From NCBI GenBank assembly GCA_025677825.1, contig JAIXMO010000043.1, positions 62,001 through 126,000 on the forward strand: a DNA stretch of 64,000 bases, written 5' to 3'. The notes under the pieces are model-generated. The model was not told the origin of the DNA. It ran no database searches and saw nothing but the letters and a program-made list of their open reading frames with translations. A program made the translations under genes and the position numbers. Of the stretch, positions 24,280 to 35,201 are shown in pieces (position 1 is the first letter of the stretch; the number at the start of each line of letters is the position of its first letter). The stretch comes from Helicostylum pulchrum (taxonomy: Eukaryota; Mucoromycota; Mucoromycetes; Mucorales; Mucoraceae).

Positions 24280-24746
24280 TAATCCTAAAAGCTATAATAA
24301 TAGATTAAATAAAATAGATAACTTCGTTACCTATCAGACGGCAAACAAGAGATTTTTTACTCTTTTTTAATCCGTAGGATGTTACGTCCAGCTAACATGG
24401 TTGTAGTTGTTTTGAAATTCGTAGTTTTTCCTCCTGTTCGTACAGCTCTTTTCTATTTTCGTTGTTATTCTTCATGTAACACACGTGACCTTTGGTACAA
24501 GGTAAGGTTTAGAGTGATATCCTCCTTTACCTGTCTTTTTGATGATATAGACAACCTTTTTATTTATTTATTTAAAAAAACCCGTCAGTGCTTATATATT
24601 CTTATTTCTATTGAGCACCGCCTGCTATATGTTTGTTCAATTCGTTGGTAAATGCAAACAGGAAACTTGATCGTGGCTTGGTTTGTGCTTCAATTGGTCG
24701 TCGTAGACCAGTGACTTCGTGACTTTATTTATTTTAAGTCCAGCGT

Positions 24747-24785
24747 ATTCCAAACGTAAAGTTGCATCAAGTTTACGTTTGGAAT
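24747..24785. repeat. Perfect 14-bp inverted repeat upstream of the ABC ATPase
   Basis: ATTCCAAACGTAAA at 24747-24760 and TTTACGTTTGGAAT at 24772-24785, separated by 11 nt. It lies about 50 bp before the ATG at 24837, so it would fall in the promoter or 5' UTR. It could form a hairpin in RNA or be a palindromic factor site. Function is unknown. Confidence 0.7.
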
Positions 24786-24836
24786 AAAAATGGCTTTTTC
24801 TTTCTCGTTTTCTTTCTATTTTGGAATTAGATTAAA

Positions 24837-25656
24837 ATGGCCTTATTCCAAGCGCATAATATATCAATGCAATTGTCCGATGGAAGGTGGTTATTCAGAG
24901 ATATAAGTTTCGAACTAGAAGAAGGAGATACACTTGTTATGCGTGGACCAAGTGGAGTTGGGTAATTTTATTCAAACTTGACTTTGTGTAGTACAACATT
25001 AATCCTGTTTTAATTTCAAAGTAAAACGACTTTATTAAAATGTATTGCAGAATTAATTCCGTATGAAAGAGGTTATTCTACTTTATATGATAAAGATGTC
25101 AAAGATTATACAGTACCAGTTTGGAGGTCTCGCGTGATGTACGTACCACAAAGACCTTCTGTTCATCCTGGTACACCACTTGATTTCTTTAAAATGGTGA
25201 AAAAGTACGCGAGTCAAAAACACAAACAAATTGACGATCCCGTAGAAATTGGTTTAAAGTGGAATTTATTACAAAGTCATTTTGAAGAAAAGTGGGAAAA
25301 TTTATCTGGTGGAGAAATGCAAAGAGTGGCCTTAGCTATCGCAGTTTCTTTAAATCCTGATGTTTTATTATTAGATGGTAGCTATTATATTTTGGCCTAC
25401 AAATTTACATTTAACTAAATTGAATTAATCGGGTTTTATAGAGCCTACTTCTGCTTTAGATCCTGAATCAGCTGAATTGGTTGAAAAATATTTAAAATCA
25501 AAAACCTGTATTTGGATTACACATGATCCAAGGCAACAACAACGAGTAGCTACACATACCCTTACGCTATCAAAATCTCAGAATTCTTCTATTAATGACG
25601 ATGAGAATGGTGATACAAATAGCGCAACAACAACCATAGAAATGAATAATAAATAA
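24837..25656 (+). CDS. Single-domain ABC ATPase, FetA/YbbL/STAR1-like
   Basis: 231 aa from exons 24837-24961, 25022-25377 and 25442-25656. The frame holds a whole nucleotide-binding domain and nothing else: Walker A GPSGVGKTT split by intron 1, a Q-loop MYVPQRP, signature LSGGEMQR, Walker B VLLLDEPTSALD split by intron 2, and switch His in WITHDP. A short Ser/Asn-rich tail follows. Stand-alone ATPases of this shape are the bacterial FetA/YbbL partners of the FetB permease and plant STAR1, partner of STAR2. The match to that group is by short length and overall pattern and is an inference. No permease gene lies next to it. The stop codon is one base from the stop of the convergent methyltransferase gene. 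Confidence 0.83.
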
Positions 25657-25657
25657 T

Positions 25658-26494
25658 TTATTTTTTCAACATATACATTCTAACCGGAAATAAACCTTGA
25701 GGAAGCCCTCTTTGAACTTCTTCTTTAATTAATGTTAAACCTGCTTCCTTGAATAACCTTTTTAATTCATCATTAGGTCTTGTTACACTACTATCTTCAT
25801 CATCGATTAATGCTTCACTTGATGCATTATTTTCTTTTACACCAATTAATCCATTGACCTTTAAGCCTTTTGCGCATCGCTTAAAGAATTCAACCAAATG
25901 TTCTGCAAGTCAAAAATCAGTATTACACACACACAATACCTGTTTTTTCTTTTACAAATATTTACCATCTGTCAAATGTCCCAATACCCATTGACACCAA
26001 ATTAAATCATATTTTCCTTCCTCTGGTGTAAATCTTTGAAGACCTTGACAGATAACTTGACCTACGCGTCCTTCTTGAATTTCATTTGCCAAATATTCCT
26101 TCTTGGCTTGTTCACAAAATAAAGGTGCTTGCTCAACAAGGTCCACCTTTTTAAATGGCACTTGCAATAAGAAATTTTTGGTAACTCGTCCGATACCTGC
26201 TCCACAATCACAAGCATATCCATCGGTAATAACAGGTTCTTTTACCATTACATTGTTTGCGCCCTTTTTACCATGTACGAATTCATCAACAAAATCAAGC
26301 GAACCCTTGACATCAACAGGATCTACCACGGCAAAACCTCCCAACATGCCATCAACTGTAGGAGTAACTCCATTCCAGTAATCTTGAGCCTTTGTATACC
26401 ACTCAGATCGCTCCATAAGTTGAGATTGCTCGTTCTAATTTTAGGAATTAGTATATACAATATTGAATAACCTTGAACTTACAGCTGTTGACAT
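25658..26494 (-). CDS. TAE1: Alpha-N-terminal protein methyltransferase (NTMT1/Tae1)
   Basis: 241 aa from exons 26494-26483 (12 nt, MSTA), 26434-25966 and 25902-25658. The protein is SAM-dependent: CDCGAGIGRVTKN is the glycine-rich SAM loop, VDLVEQAP the acidic end of the next strand, and IWCQWVLGHLTD the family-specific QW motif. The N-terminal SEWYTKAQDYWNGVTPTVDGMLGG and C-terminal GLPQGLFPVRMYML blocks are typical of NTMT1. The enzyme methylates the alpha-amino group of X-Pro-Lys N termini, for example ribosomal proteins and, in animals, RCC1; an RCC1 gene occurs 9 kb away, but its Met-Ala or Met-Thr start lacks that motif. Start exon chosen because it joins in phase with a good GTAAGT donor. 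Confidence 0.93.
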
Positions 26495-27414
26495 TAGGTT
26501 GCTTTGATGTTATTTATATTTCCTTAAGGGGAATAAAACTTTTTTTATAAGCAATTGTCCCAAGTTTTGTTAAAGCGTGTAAGAGATCAAGTCACATAGC
26601 GGTGGAATAAAACTGAATGCTAGGTTTCAAAACGAACTTTAAAAGGTTATGTTTTAAGTCAAAGATACGCTATAAAAATTACCTAGTATCTTATCTATCG
26701 ATAGAGACAGATATTAAGGACTAGTTTGAAAGGCCCCTGGATCTTGTTGGTATTTCATTAGTCAGTCAAATGATGTAGATAATCAGGTAACAAAAGAACT
26801 AAAAACAAAAAGTTTGGCGTAAAAGAAACCAAAAGAAGAATAAAAATATAGAATATAGGTATCGTAGTAGATATTTTTTATATATTATAATGGGTGGCGA
26901 TGGATGAGATATTGTAACTATTGCATAAATCATAATTGGCGTGTTCGTCCATCGTATTTTAATTATATTTATTTTATGAGCGGTTTTAGCACTTATATAG
27001 TTACTTAAGTAATTAAAGTTAGTTTGTCTGACCTGTTCTATACACCTTTATTTGAGTCGAGAATAACTTTATTAAGTGATAAAATGGAAGTTTTCAACTA
27101 ATTTTGAGCCGTGCTTATTTATGAAAAAATTGAATGAAAGTGTAAAGTCTTCAAAGGTGTGTTATCAGTCGATGTTTCATAAGTAGCAGTATCGTTTTTT
27201 GCTTGTCAAATTCTTCGGCAAGTACAATATATCCAAGTCATTTACTTCTAATTAAATTACTTATAAGTCACTGTTTATTTATGAGTGTCGCTTGGAATAA
27301 GCATTGTATTTATTACAATTATCTGCAAGACTTGACTGGTTTTTAAAAATAGATACAAAGAAAAAAAAAAAGAATAAATAAAAAAAAAAGCATTCTTTCT
27401 ATTTTTTTAAAAAC
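26495..27414. other. Intergenic region between divergent genes
   Basis: About 920 bp between the start of the methyltransferase gene and the start of the BRCC36 gene. No coding frame, terminal repeats or structured RNA was seen. The final 60 bp before the BRCC36 ATG are A-rich. Confidence 0.5.
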
Positions 27415-28623
27415 ATGTTGAGTCAAGTGAATCTTCCTGCAAGTTTATATCGACTTATTCTTTCTCATGCTTACTCTACTGAAAAGGTAATTGAAAGAAA
27501 AGTAATCTCGACAATGACTCATTTTATACATTAGGAAGAGATTATCGGCATGTTGATTGGATATTGGGAGGTAAAGAAAAAAAAAAGAATACAAAACTTT
27601 CAGGCCAAGTAAACCTTACTTGTATATTAGACTGTATCCAGTAACAACCCGTATATTAGCGCTAAAACTGTAGCGAAAGTAGAATATATTTCATTTTTAA
27701 GCAGGTCTGATAAGCGTAAGGACCGTGTAGAGATTGCGTCAGAAAGTCTGCATTTAGCTGTAGAAGCAGCCGAAAATTTCAGTAAACTAGCTGGGAAAGA
27801 GATGGGAGTGATAGGATGGGTAAAATTTAAGTAAGCAATGTAGTTGTATACAATCTAATGCTATCTATAGTATCATAGTCATCCGCATATAACTGTATTA
27901 CCATCACATGTTGGTAAATATAGAGCGAATCAAGCGTAAATTTATTACATGTCATTTAAGTATTTTCCCTGTATGTAGATATAAGAACGCAGTTAACACA
28001 GCAGATGATGGACGAAAAATTTGTTGGGATAATTGTATCATGCTTTAATGGCGGCGCTAACAACGTATGTTATATAAAAAAGTTTATGTATACATGCGTA
28101 CTTATATACCATCTAGGTTGAAAAAGTTCAAATTACCTGCTTCCAATCCAAAGGAGACGTATTAACAACTACGCCGAAAAAGGTCAATGTACCGCTTATA
28201 ATTTCACCTGTAGAAAACGATAAATACACGAGAGAATTATATTGGAAATTACCAGATCATTTACACGAAGAACATAAAAAAGAATATACCGCATCTATAG
28301 ATTGCATTAAATACGATTTAAGATTTAAAGGCGATAAACCACAAAAATCACTTCCCAATGCCATGACTGAATTATATAACGCTGGTATTTATGGACAATT
28401 AACTACAAATTTAATTGACAACATGATTTTACCTGCGACGCATACATTAGACTTAAAAGCAATTGCGCTAGATAAAGAGGTACTTTGTATAACTATGCTA
28501 ACTAAAAATTACGCTAAAATCATTTATTAGATTAAGGCTTTGAAAGATAGAATGTTGTCAATGCAAAATATAGACACGTCATATTATGATGATGATTTAA
28601 TAAAATTACAGGATCATGACTAA
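27415..28623 (+). CDS. BRCC3: BRCC36-like JAMM deubiquitinase
   Basis: 293 aa from seven exons in phase: 27415-27486, 27535-27570, 27631-27819, 27871-27913, 27979-28064, 28117-28479, 28531-28623. The MPN+ domain is complete: LPASLYRLILSHAYSTEKEE carries the catalytic Glu region, RSDKRKDRVEI the BRCC36-specific insert, and WYHSHPHITVLPSHVDIRTQ the zinc ligands His, His and Asp with Ser (HxHx7Sx2D). The C-terminal part is helical. BRCC36 cuts Lys63-linked ubiquitin in the BRISC and BRCA1-A complexes together with an Abraxas-type partner, acting in DNA damage responses. The gene is lost in budding yeast. The kleisin gene starts 29 bp after the stop. Confidence 0.93.
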
Positions 28624-28652
28624 TGATAATTATTATTTCACTCTTTTCTCTC

Positions 28653-31099
28653 ATGGATTTTATTTCTGAACAGGACTGCGATAGCGCTGTATTGAAAATT
28701 GCCTGGAAAGCATTTATTAAGATGAATTGCAGTAAAAAAAAAACAGAAAGTTTTAATATTTCTACTTATTTAGGAATGCTGGCAATACAAACAAAATAAA
28801 AAGAGTACCGTTAAAACGTAGCACTATTTTAGTATATGATGTCCCTAAACTATGGTAAATCTCTTTAGTTAGCGTATAAGTATATAAGTATTCATGACCA
28901 AGTTTATCATCGCTAGTGAATTGCTTGACCACCATCAAACGTCTATTTCACTTAAAGCGAAGGCAAAGTTATTATTTGGTGTATCAAAAATCTTACGACA
29001 ACAATCCTTCATTTTATATGGTCGGTATATACATATATATATAACGAATAATATATACTTAGATAAAACCCTTGGTTTTTATAGACGATTCAGTTCAATT
29101 GTATCAAAGATTACAATCGCATTTCAGGGCTGATGTTAACCTTAAACACCCATTTACTAGGTATCGTAAGCTCAAATAATCAGGCGTTGACGCTCAAATT
29201 ATAACCTCTTTTTTAAAACGAAAATAGTAAAAGGTTAATTACACTTCCTGAAACTGATGATTTGATAGAGTTCCGACATTCGAGTACATTATTTTCAGAT
29301 TTGGTAAAGTGATATAACGGGAAAATATATCTAATCGTTTAAGAGAACTAAATAAGAAAAGTATAGTTTGGCGCACAAGTAGAATTCAGAATCGAACAAG
29401 AAGATTACTCTATATTACAAATGTCTGATAGTATTTCTATTGATTTACCTGAGAATCAATTTGACTTTGCTGAATTGTTGATAAATTCATCACGGGATAA
29501 TATGGACTTCATATTTAACCAACATCCTATAACAAATCCAATCCATCAACCATTCGATTTTACTAACATGTATGATTATATACAACAAGGTACAGAAAGG
29601 GGTGTAGAACGTAACCCAAATGAATATACGGAGCACGATAGTAATATGTAAGTTTTTTTATTTTATTTTTCGGTTAAAATATTAAACTAATAATATCAAA
29701 GAGATTACGGCGACGATAGCGTTGACTTAGACGCGGGAGATATTTACCCTAGTGTCTTTGATCTTCCAAATTTATCTCTTTCATCCGCGTTAAGTGAGGT
29801 AATATAAGTATATTTATTTTTGTCTTTTTTCTTAATGTAAAATAAAATACTTTTAGGCTTCTGCAAGATCGCTTAGTAGCGGTAATAATAATAACATTAA
29901 TAATGTACATAATGCTCTACCTGCACTTATCCCAGAAGAAATAGAAGAAGCTAGTATTAATACAGAAATGTATGCCGATCTGGAAAGGATTGGATCTATG
30001 TCACCTTTGGTTAGTAGACAACGTACCGTAAGAAGGATGATGTTGGAACATGCTGAAAATACGGTCATACCATGGGAACGTTATACAACAGAGAATATCG
30101 TTAATACACAAAGGACCAAACATGATAAAACGAAAATCCAAAGAAACCTTCGATCTCCTTCTATCGTATTTAATCCATTTCAGAAAGATCACACGGGATT
30201 AATGGGAAAAGAACCACCATTCTTTAATATCGAAGATAATAGAAATCGTTTTTTTCTTTCGCGCATTTCAGAACAAGTATATAAAAAAATCAAGTACACG
30301 TGTATAACTTATTAAACCGTTTTACCTTATTAGTTAACTACAGAATTTTCCAGGAAGCGTATAGAGAAATCGAGACGCGCAGATCATCGTCAAAGATCCT
30401 ATTCATCTTCTGGTAGTGGTGTTCATTTACGCTCTTCTTCAGGTAAAAAAAAAAGTAAAATTATATCGCATCTAATCTTACTATACTCTTTCTTTTATAT
30501 AGATCTCACAGTTACACCTGATATGCAAACTCTCCATTTAGGTGATATGGACTTGTAAGAATAAAAGGACCCTTTTTTACTTTTTACGACTTTCTGATTT
30601 TACAAAATTAGGCATGATGCAAGATCTGCTCAAGATACATCTTTCTTCGATATGAATGATTACGGTGACTACGATTATGAACCAAATGGTACGTAGCCTT
30701 CATTTTATTTAAAGCATTACTAACCCAAGAAAAAAAAAGTTGAAGAAGGGTACCAAACTAGATTATCAGACGAAGAGCAATGTCGACATGCTTTACAGTA
30801 AGGAAAAAAATAGACACCAAAAAGAAAAAAAGCTAATTATACTTTCGTGGCTTTAGAGAAATGAAATTATTTTTATCTGAAGGCAGCGACGACGTTCAGT
30901 TGGACGATTTGTTCCAATTGAAAAATCGATCTGGAATATCGCAATTGTTTTACTATACTCTAGGTATAACAGAGAAAGATTTTTTTTAAAAAAAAGAAAA
31001 GTATATTTATTTAGATTTATGATAGAACTTGCTTCAAAAAAGATGATCTACGTAAACCAAATTGAACCTTACGGTCCTATCGAAATCCAATTTGCTTAA
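28653..31099 (+). CDS. Kleisin cohesin subunit, Rec8/Rad21 family
   Basis: About 563 aa, 14 exons: 28653-28731, 28774-28854, 28917-29020, 29085-29160, 29228-29303, 29367-29647, 29702-29798, 29857-30276, 30334-30442, 30503-30554, 30612-30688, 30740-30797, 30857-30963, 31026-31099. From exon 2 onward all junctions phase; exon 1 to exon 2 is off by one and unresolved, so the first 26 residues are provisional. N-terminal kleisin features: LKIAWKAF, then VPKLCELL, KLLFGVSKILRQQSFILYDD. The middle is acidic and Ser/Asn-rich with possible separase-type or kinase sites. The C-terminal winged helix reads QLFYYTLELASKKMIYVNQ then EPYGPIEI. Kleisins bridge the Smc1-Smc3 heads. The diverged N terminus and length favour meiotic Rec8 over Rad21, as an inference. 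Confidence 0.82.
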
Positions 31100-31208
31100 A
31101 AGCCCGTATAATTAGCTTAGAGATAATAAGGGAGAGAAAAACAAGTGCTAGAAAGATATAAACTTGAAATAATAAAAATTAAATATAATGTAATAACTAT
31201 TTAGCATA

Positions 31209-31309
31209 CAGGTAGTGGCTCTATTTAAGGGCGGCCGAAATGTGGAAGAAATCCACTCTTATATCGAACATACCACATATCAGGTCATCTCTAAATAGAG
31301 CCGCTACTG
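31209..31309. mobile_element. MITE, 101 bp, TA target site, copy 3
   Basis: Starts CAGGTAGTGGCTCTATTTAA and ends AATAGAGCCGCTACTG with TA on each side (31207-31208 and 31310-31311). Same length and layout as copy 1, with scattered substitutions in the inner part (for example ATCGAACAT for ATCGATACT). It lies between the 3' ends of two convergent genes. Confidence 0.85.
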
Positions 31310-31489
31310 TACATTTAAGTATTTTCTCCAACAATAGTAGCATTCATTATCTCTCTTTTTCTTTTTAAAAAAAAGACCTAGTTGACTGGAAACAATTTAT
31401 TTTAAACACGACTATATGGTAAATGTTTATATATATATATTGAGGATGAAGAAGGGATATTTTGAAAGACAGGAAAAGTGTACGTACTA

Positions 31490-31496
31490 CTGTTGT

Positions 31497-31528
<32 letters not shown>

Positions 31529-31529
31529 A
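31490..31529. repeat. (ACT)n microsatellite
   Basis: About a dozen near-uninterrupted ACT/CTA triplets just beyond the stop codon of the RTA1-like gene on the minus strand, so probably in its 3' UTR. Confidence 0.85.
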
Positions 31530-31577
31530 AAATGAAAGTATGTTGCGTATACCTGTCCGTATAAATGCATATACGAG

Positions 31578-32498
31578 TTAAGATTCTAATCCGATGCTGT
31601 AGTTCACACTTTGAACATTATTAAAAACAGCAACGTGTTTGCCACCGTCTGGATACATATCGGTATCTTCTTCATCCGCGTTATCAAATCTGGATAGTTG
31701 GTTGTATCGATGCTTAGAATAATCTTCTTTGGGGAGATAGTCGCCTAAGAATAGTATACAGTAAATTGTAAAGCTTAACATTATTGGAAGTGCATCAAAT
31801 ATATAGAAAGCCCATTCGGAACTTGCGATATAGCCATCTAATCCAGTCGCATATTTACAAGACAAATATAATGTACGAATAAACTGCAATAAAGCAGTTG
31901 CGTATATAGCAGAGAAAAACTTTCCTTTGCCATCCAGATGATTTTGGGACTGACAGACGTAATTGGGATTTTGATAAACATAAGTTGTGATAAATATAAA
32001 GCAAGTAGATAATATAGAGTATACGCAAAGGTCCAACAAGATATAAACAACACCAAGTTTTGCAGATTCAGCGTTCATATCACCGTCATTATAGATTCTT
32101 TCTACCCAAAAAGTAAAAAGGTTGACAACGAAGAAGAACCAAGTAACAAAGGTAGGATTTAAAAAGAAGTGATTTGTTTGAATATTCGATGAGCGGATAA
32201 ACTTTCCTAGAGCCATATAGTTAACTAAAGGTAATACATAGGGCGGAATAATCAGAAACAAATTCATAACAATGTACTTTGCTATAGTTGTAGAATCTAT
32301 GCAAAAGATTCTATATAAAAACCCAGTAGCCTGTAGAAGAGATACAACAGGCAATATATACAGAAAACTGGCACTATTTGACGTATATGTTCGACCTACT
32401 AAATATATAGCCAACAAGGCATATGTCACAGCGCTCATGGTAGCAAGCGATTTGCTGGGTGTATAGTGAAAATAATCTATTGCATTACCGGACTCCAT
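31578..32498 (-). CDS. RTA1-like seven-TM protein
   Basis: The last exon encodes 306 aa from MESGNAIDYFHYTPSKSLA. The YTPSKSL start, about seven hydrophobic segments, IIPPYVLPLVNYMALGKF in the position of the family's third helix loop and an acidic cytoplasmic tail (DNADEEDTDMYPDGG) fit the fungal RTA1/RSB1 family. Members are plasma-membrane or ER proteins linked to lipid and sterol stress or sphingoid-base export; the substrate here is unknown. Three upstream pieces at 33118-32957, 32892-32868 and 32790-32647 join in phase to each other and, through an intron ending at 32522, to LGKPDSTMESGN, so the protein may be longer by about 115 residues with two more hydrophobic segments. The donors needed (GTTAAA, GTTCCA) are weak, so the shorter form is preferred. 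Confidence 0.72.
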   Translation of the reverse strand: MESGNAIDYFHYTPSKSLATMSAVTYALLAIYLVGRTYTSNSASFLYILPVVSLLQATGFLYRIFCIDSTTIAKYIVMNLFLIIPPYVLPLVNYMALGKFIRSSNIQTNHFFLNPTFVTWFFFVVNLFTFWVERIYNDGDMNAESAKLGVVYILLDLCVYSILSTCFIFITTYVYQNPNYVCQSQNHLDGKGKFFSAIYATALLQFIRTLYLSCKYATGLDGYIASSEWAFYIFDALPIMLSFTIYCILFLGDYLPKEDYSKHRYNQLSRFDNADEEDTDMYPDGGKHVAVFNNVQSVNYSIGLES

Positions 32499-32618
32499 AG
32501 TACTGTCTGGTTTTCCTAACTAATATAAAAGAAAAATGAAGAAAAAGAAAAAATCCTTAGATGATCGGTATTTATAGAATCTTGGCGGCTCTTATTTATA
32601 AAAGTCTTGGACAGTTTA

Positions 32619-33118
32619 CTAGATAATCGGAACTGGAACCTGTAGTGGATAGAAACAAAAAAAGGTGAAACGATCTTCTTGGTTCAAATAGAAAGCTTTT
32701 GTACAAAGGGAAGCGATGTTATATAATATTAATAACAACATAGCACTCTCAAGAATACAGAAAACAAATAGCGTAGAGTGTTTAATCTGAAAGCAATCGC
32801 GCGAACGTTTATAAAATTTGCGTCGGATCATTATACCTCGGGTGTAACTTTTTAACCTGTAGAGTTTCACTGTTCATATATGTAATTGGCTACACCCAAC
32901 AGAAGCAAAAATAGTTCATATTTAGCTTCATTTTAAAAGTCCATTGCAGCAGTTACATTATTCTCATGGTTGAATACGAACATTACTGGCAGTTCAAGAA
33001 TTAAAAGCATACCCAAAATAACCTTACATTTGATAAAGACAGCGCAAGATATCATTATATCGAGTTTCCATGAGTGCTGATCAATAGAATAACAAAATAA
33101 TGGGACGCTTTGATTCAT
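32619..33118 (-). other. Possible upstream exons or separate small membrane protein
   Basis: Starts MNQSVPLFCYSIDQ at 33118. Two strongly hydrophobic stretches, ILGMLLILELPVMFVF and STLFVFCILESAMLLLILY, lie in pieces that can be joined over two short introns. The chain may splice on into the RTA1-like exon (see that entry) or be a degenerate or independent gene. There is no family match in memory. Only transcript data can decide. Confidence 0.3.
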
Positions 33119-33353
33119 ACAAAAGCATTTACTTTAATATTTATGCCCGACTATGAATTGACCACTGCGCTATTGTATTGCCTTTTTTTATAGACACTCA
33201 ATTTGACGCCATTAATTGTCTACTTTCACGCACTGCATGCACCACTACCGCTTCTCGTTTCAATCACTGGATATATAATTATCCCGAAAAATACAATTAA
33301 ATAAAAAAGTACTGCCAAAAACATTTTTCTGGTTTCTTTAGCTCACAAACATC

Positions 33354-35012
33354 ATGGACGTAAGTTGGTATAAGCTTAAATAAGAAAAAAAAAGGAGGGA
33401 GGAGGGTTAACAAAAGTAAATATAATAGGACTATTATCAAAGTACAAACAATGACTCTGACTTTGCAACGTAAATGATACCTTTCAAACTTTTTTTTACC
33501 TCTTTTTTTTTTTTTTTTTTGAAATTAACAAATATTTATAGAGACACGATAGATGATCAAGTATTATCTGATAAACCTCGCATTTTGTTAATGGGTCTTC
33601 AAAGGTAAAAGGAAATAAAGAAAAGTTGTCTTGTTCTATTTACCAATTACTTTTTACGTTTATGAAAATATAGAAGTGGCAAATCCAGTATTCAACGTGT
33701 TGTTTTCGGTAAGATGCCACCAAATGACACGTTATACTTGGAAAGCACAACAAAAATCCAAAAAGAAGACATTACGTAAATACAACTGATTCCCCTCTTT
33801 GTGTTAACCTTGTTCTCAATATTAATATTTTTCAAAACCATGTAGTCGATCATTTATTGATTTTCAAATATGGGATTTTCCTGGACAGGTTGATTTCTTT
33901 GACGAGTTAGCTTATGACCCTCAAGATATATTCGGTACTGTTGGTGCATTGATTTTTGTTATCGATGCTCAAGATGATTACAACGATGCTTTGCACCGAT
34001 TATTTACAACTGTCACTAGTGCATATGCTGTCAATCCTAGTATTACTTTTGAAGTTTTGATTCACAAGGTAGATGGATTATCAGACGATTACAAGATTGG
34101 TAAAGTATAAAGTATTATGCTAAAAAAAATACATAAATACATAAATACATAAACTTACAGTTATTTAGACACCCAACGTGATGTTCAACAAAGAATGGGA
34201 GATGCTTTAGCTGATGCACAAATGGAATATATCCACTTGACTTATTATCTTACCAGCATTTATGATAACTCTATTTATGAAGCATTCAGTAAAATTATCC
34301 AAAAATTGATTCGAGAATTACCTACTTTGGAAAACTTACTCAATGTTTTATGCTCGGTAAAGTTTATATAGTGCTGCTTAAAAATGTACATGTATGCTAA
34401 TATGAATCTATAGAATTCTGGTATTGATAAAGCATATTTATTTGATACTTTGACCAAGATTTATATTGCAACAGATAGTTCACCTGTTGATATGCAATCT
34501 TATGAATTATGTTCTGATATGATTGATGTTTGTATTGATGTCGAATGTATATATGGGTAAGTCCACATGTTACATATATATATAGCGATGATATGATGTT
34601 TATATATATTATATATAGTGCTCAAGGAAGTAGCCCTAACGATTTATCTCTGGCTCAAACACCTGATCATATGGGAGGGGATGCTTTAGATGGTCAACAA
34701 ACACCCATTTCTCTTGACAATCATGAAAACCAATTACATCCTGATTCTGATAGCCTTGAACGTAGATTAATAGACCATCAAAATCAAGAACAAAATACAC
34801 ATTCATCAGACTCGGAAGCTTCTAGTTTAATCAAGTTGGATAATGGCGATGTTCTTTATATGAGAGAAGTAAACCGACTTTTGGTACTGATATGTCTTTT
34901 ACGCCAAGATAACTTTGAAAAGCATGGTTTAATCGATTACAATTTTCAATGTTTTAAAGAGGCTGTAACTGAAGTCTTTGAATTCTCAAGGAAAAGAAAT
35001 ACCCAACAATAA
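33354..35012 (+). CDS. GTR2: Rag-family GTPase Gtr2 (RagC/D)
   Basis: 396 aa, eight exons in phase: 33354-33359 (only Met-Asp), 33429-33469, 33542-33604, 33674-33775, 33846-34099, 34169-34356, 34414-34556, 34619-35012. The G domain has P-loop GLQRSGKSS, switch region with [16 protein letters not shown] with the family-specific form of DxxG, and HKVDG in the NKxD position. The roadblock-like C-terminal domain contains [23 protein letters not shown] and KHGLIDYNF, all close to RagC/Gtr2. Gtr2 pairs with Gtr1 on the vacuole and signals amino-acid supply to TORC1. A disordered insertion of about 80 residues ([11 protein letters not shown]) splits the C-terminal domain. The gene converges with RCC1, 189 bp between the stops. 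Confidence 0.95.
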
Positions 35013-35201
35013 ATATGTAATAGTTAACTAATTATTTTCTTTTTCGTTTTTATCATACAAAAATTTAGAAAAAAAAAAGAGGCAAAAATAGGGGGGTGCT
35101 GTGCATAAAAATGAAAAAGGGAGGGAGAGAGAAAAGTTAATGTATAATGAGCGAGAGAGAGTGTGTGTGTGTGTGTAATATATAGTGGTTTATAATGTAT
35201 T

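Noticed and set aside
24379..24651. 90-codon plus-strand frame before the ABC gene
   Set aside because: No splice link in phase to the ABC gene, no family-like motif, and it begins right after the transposon end.
28894..29133. Frame starting MTKFIIASELL as the kleisin start
   Set aside because: The acceptor at 28916 joins the upstream VPKLC exon in phase to ELLDHHQ, which fits the kleisin pattern better.
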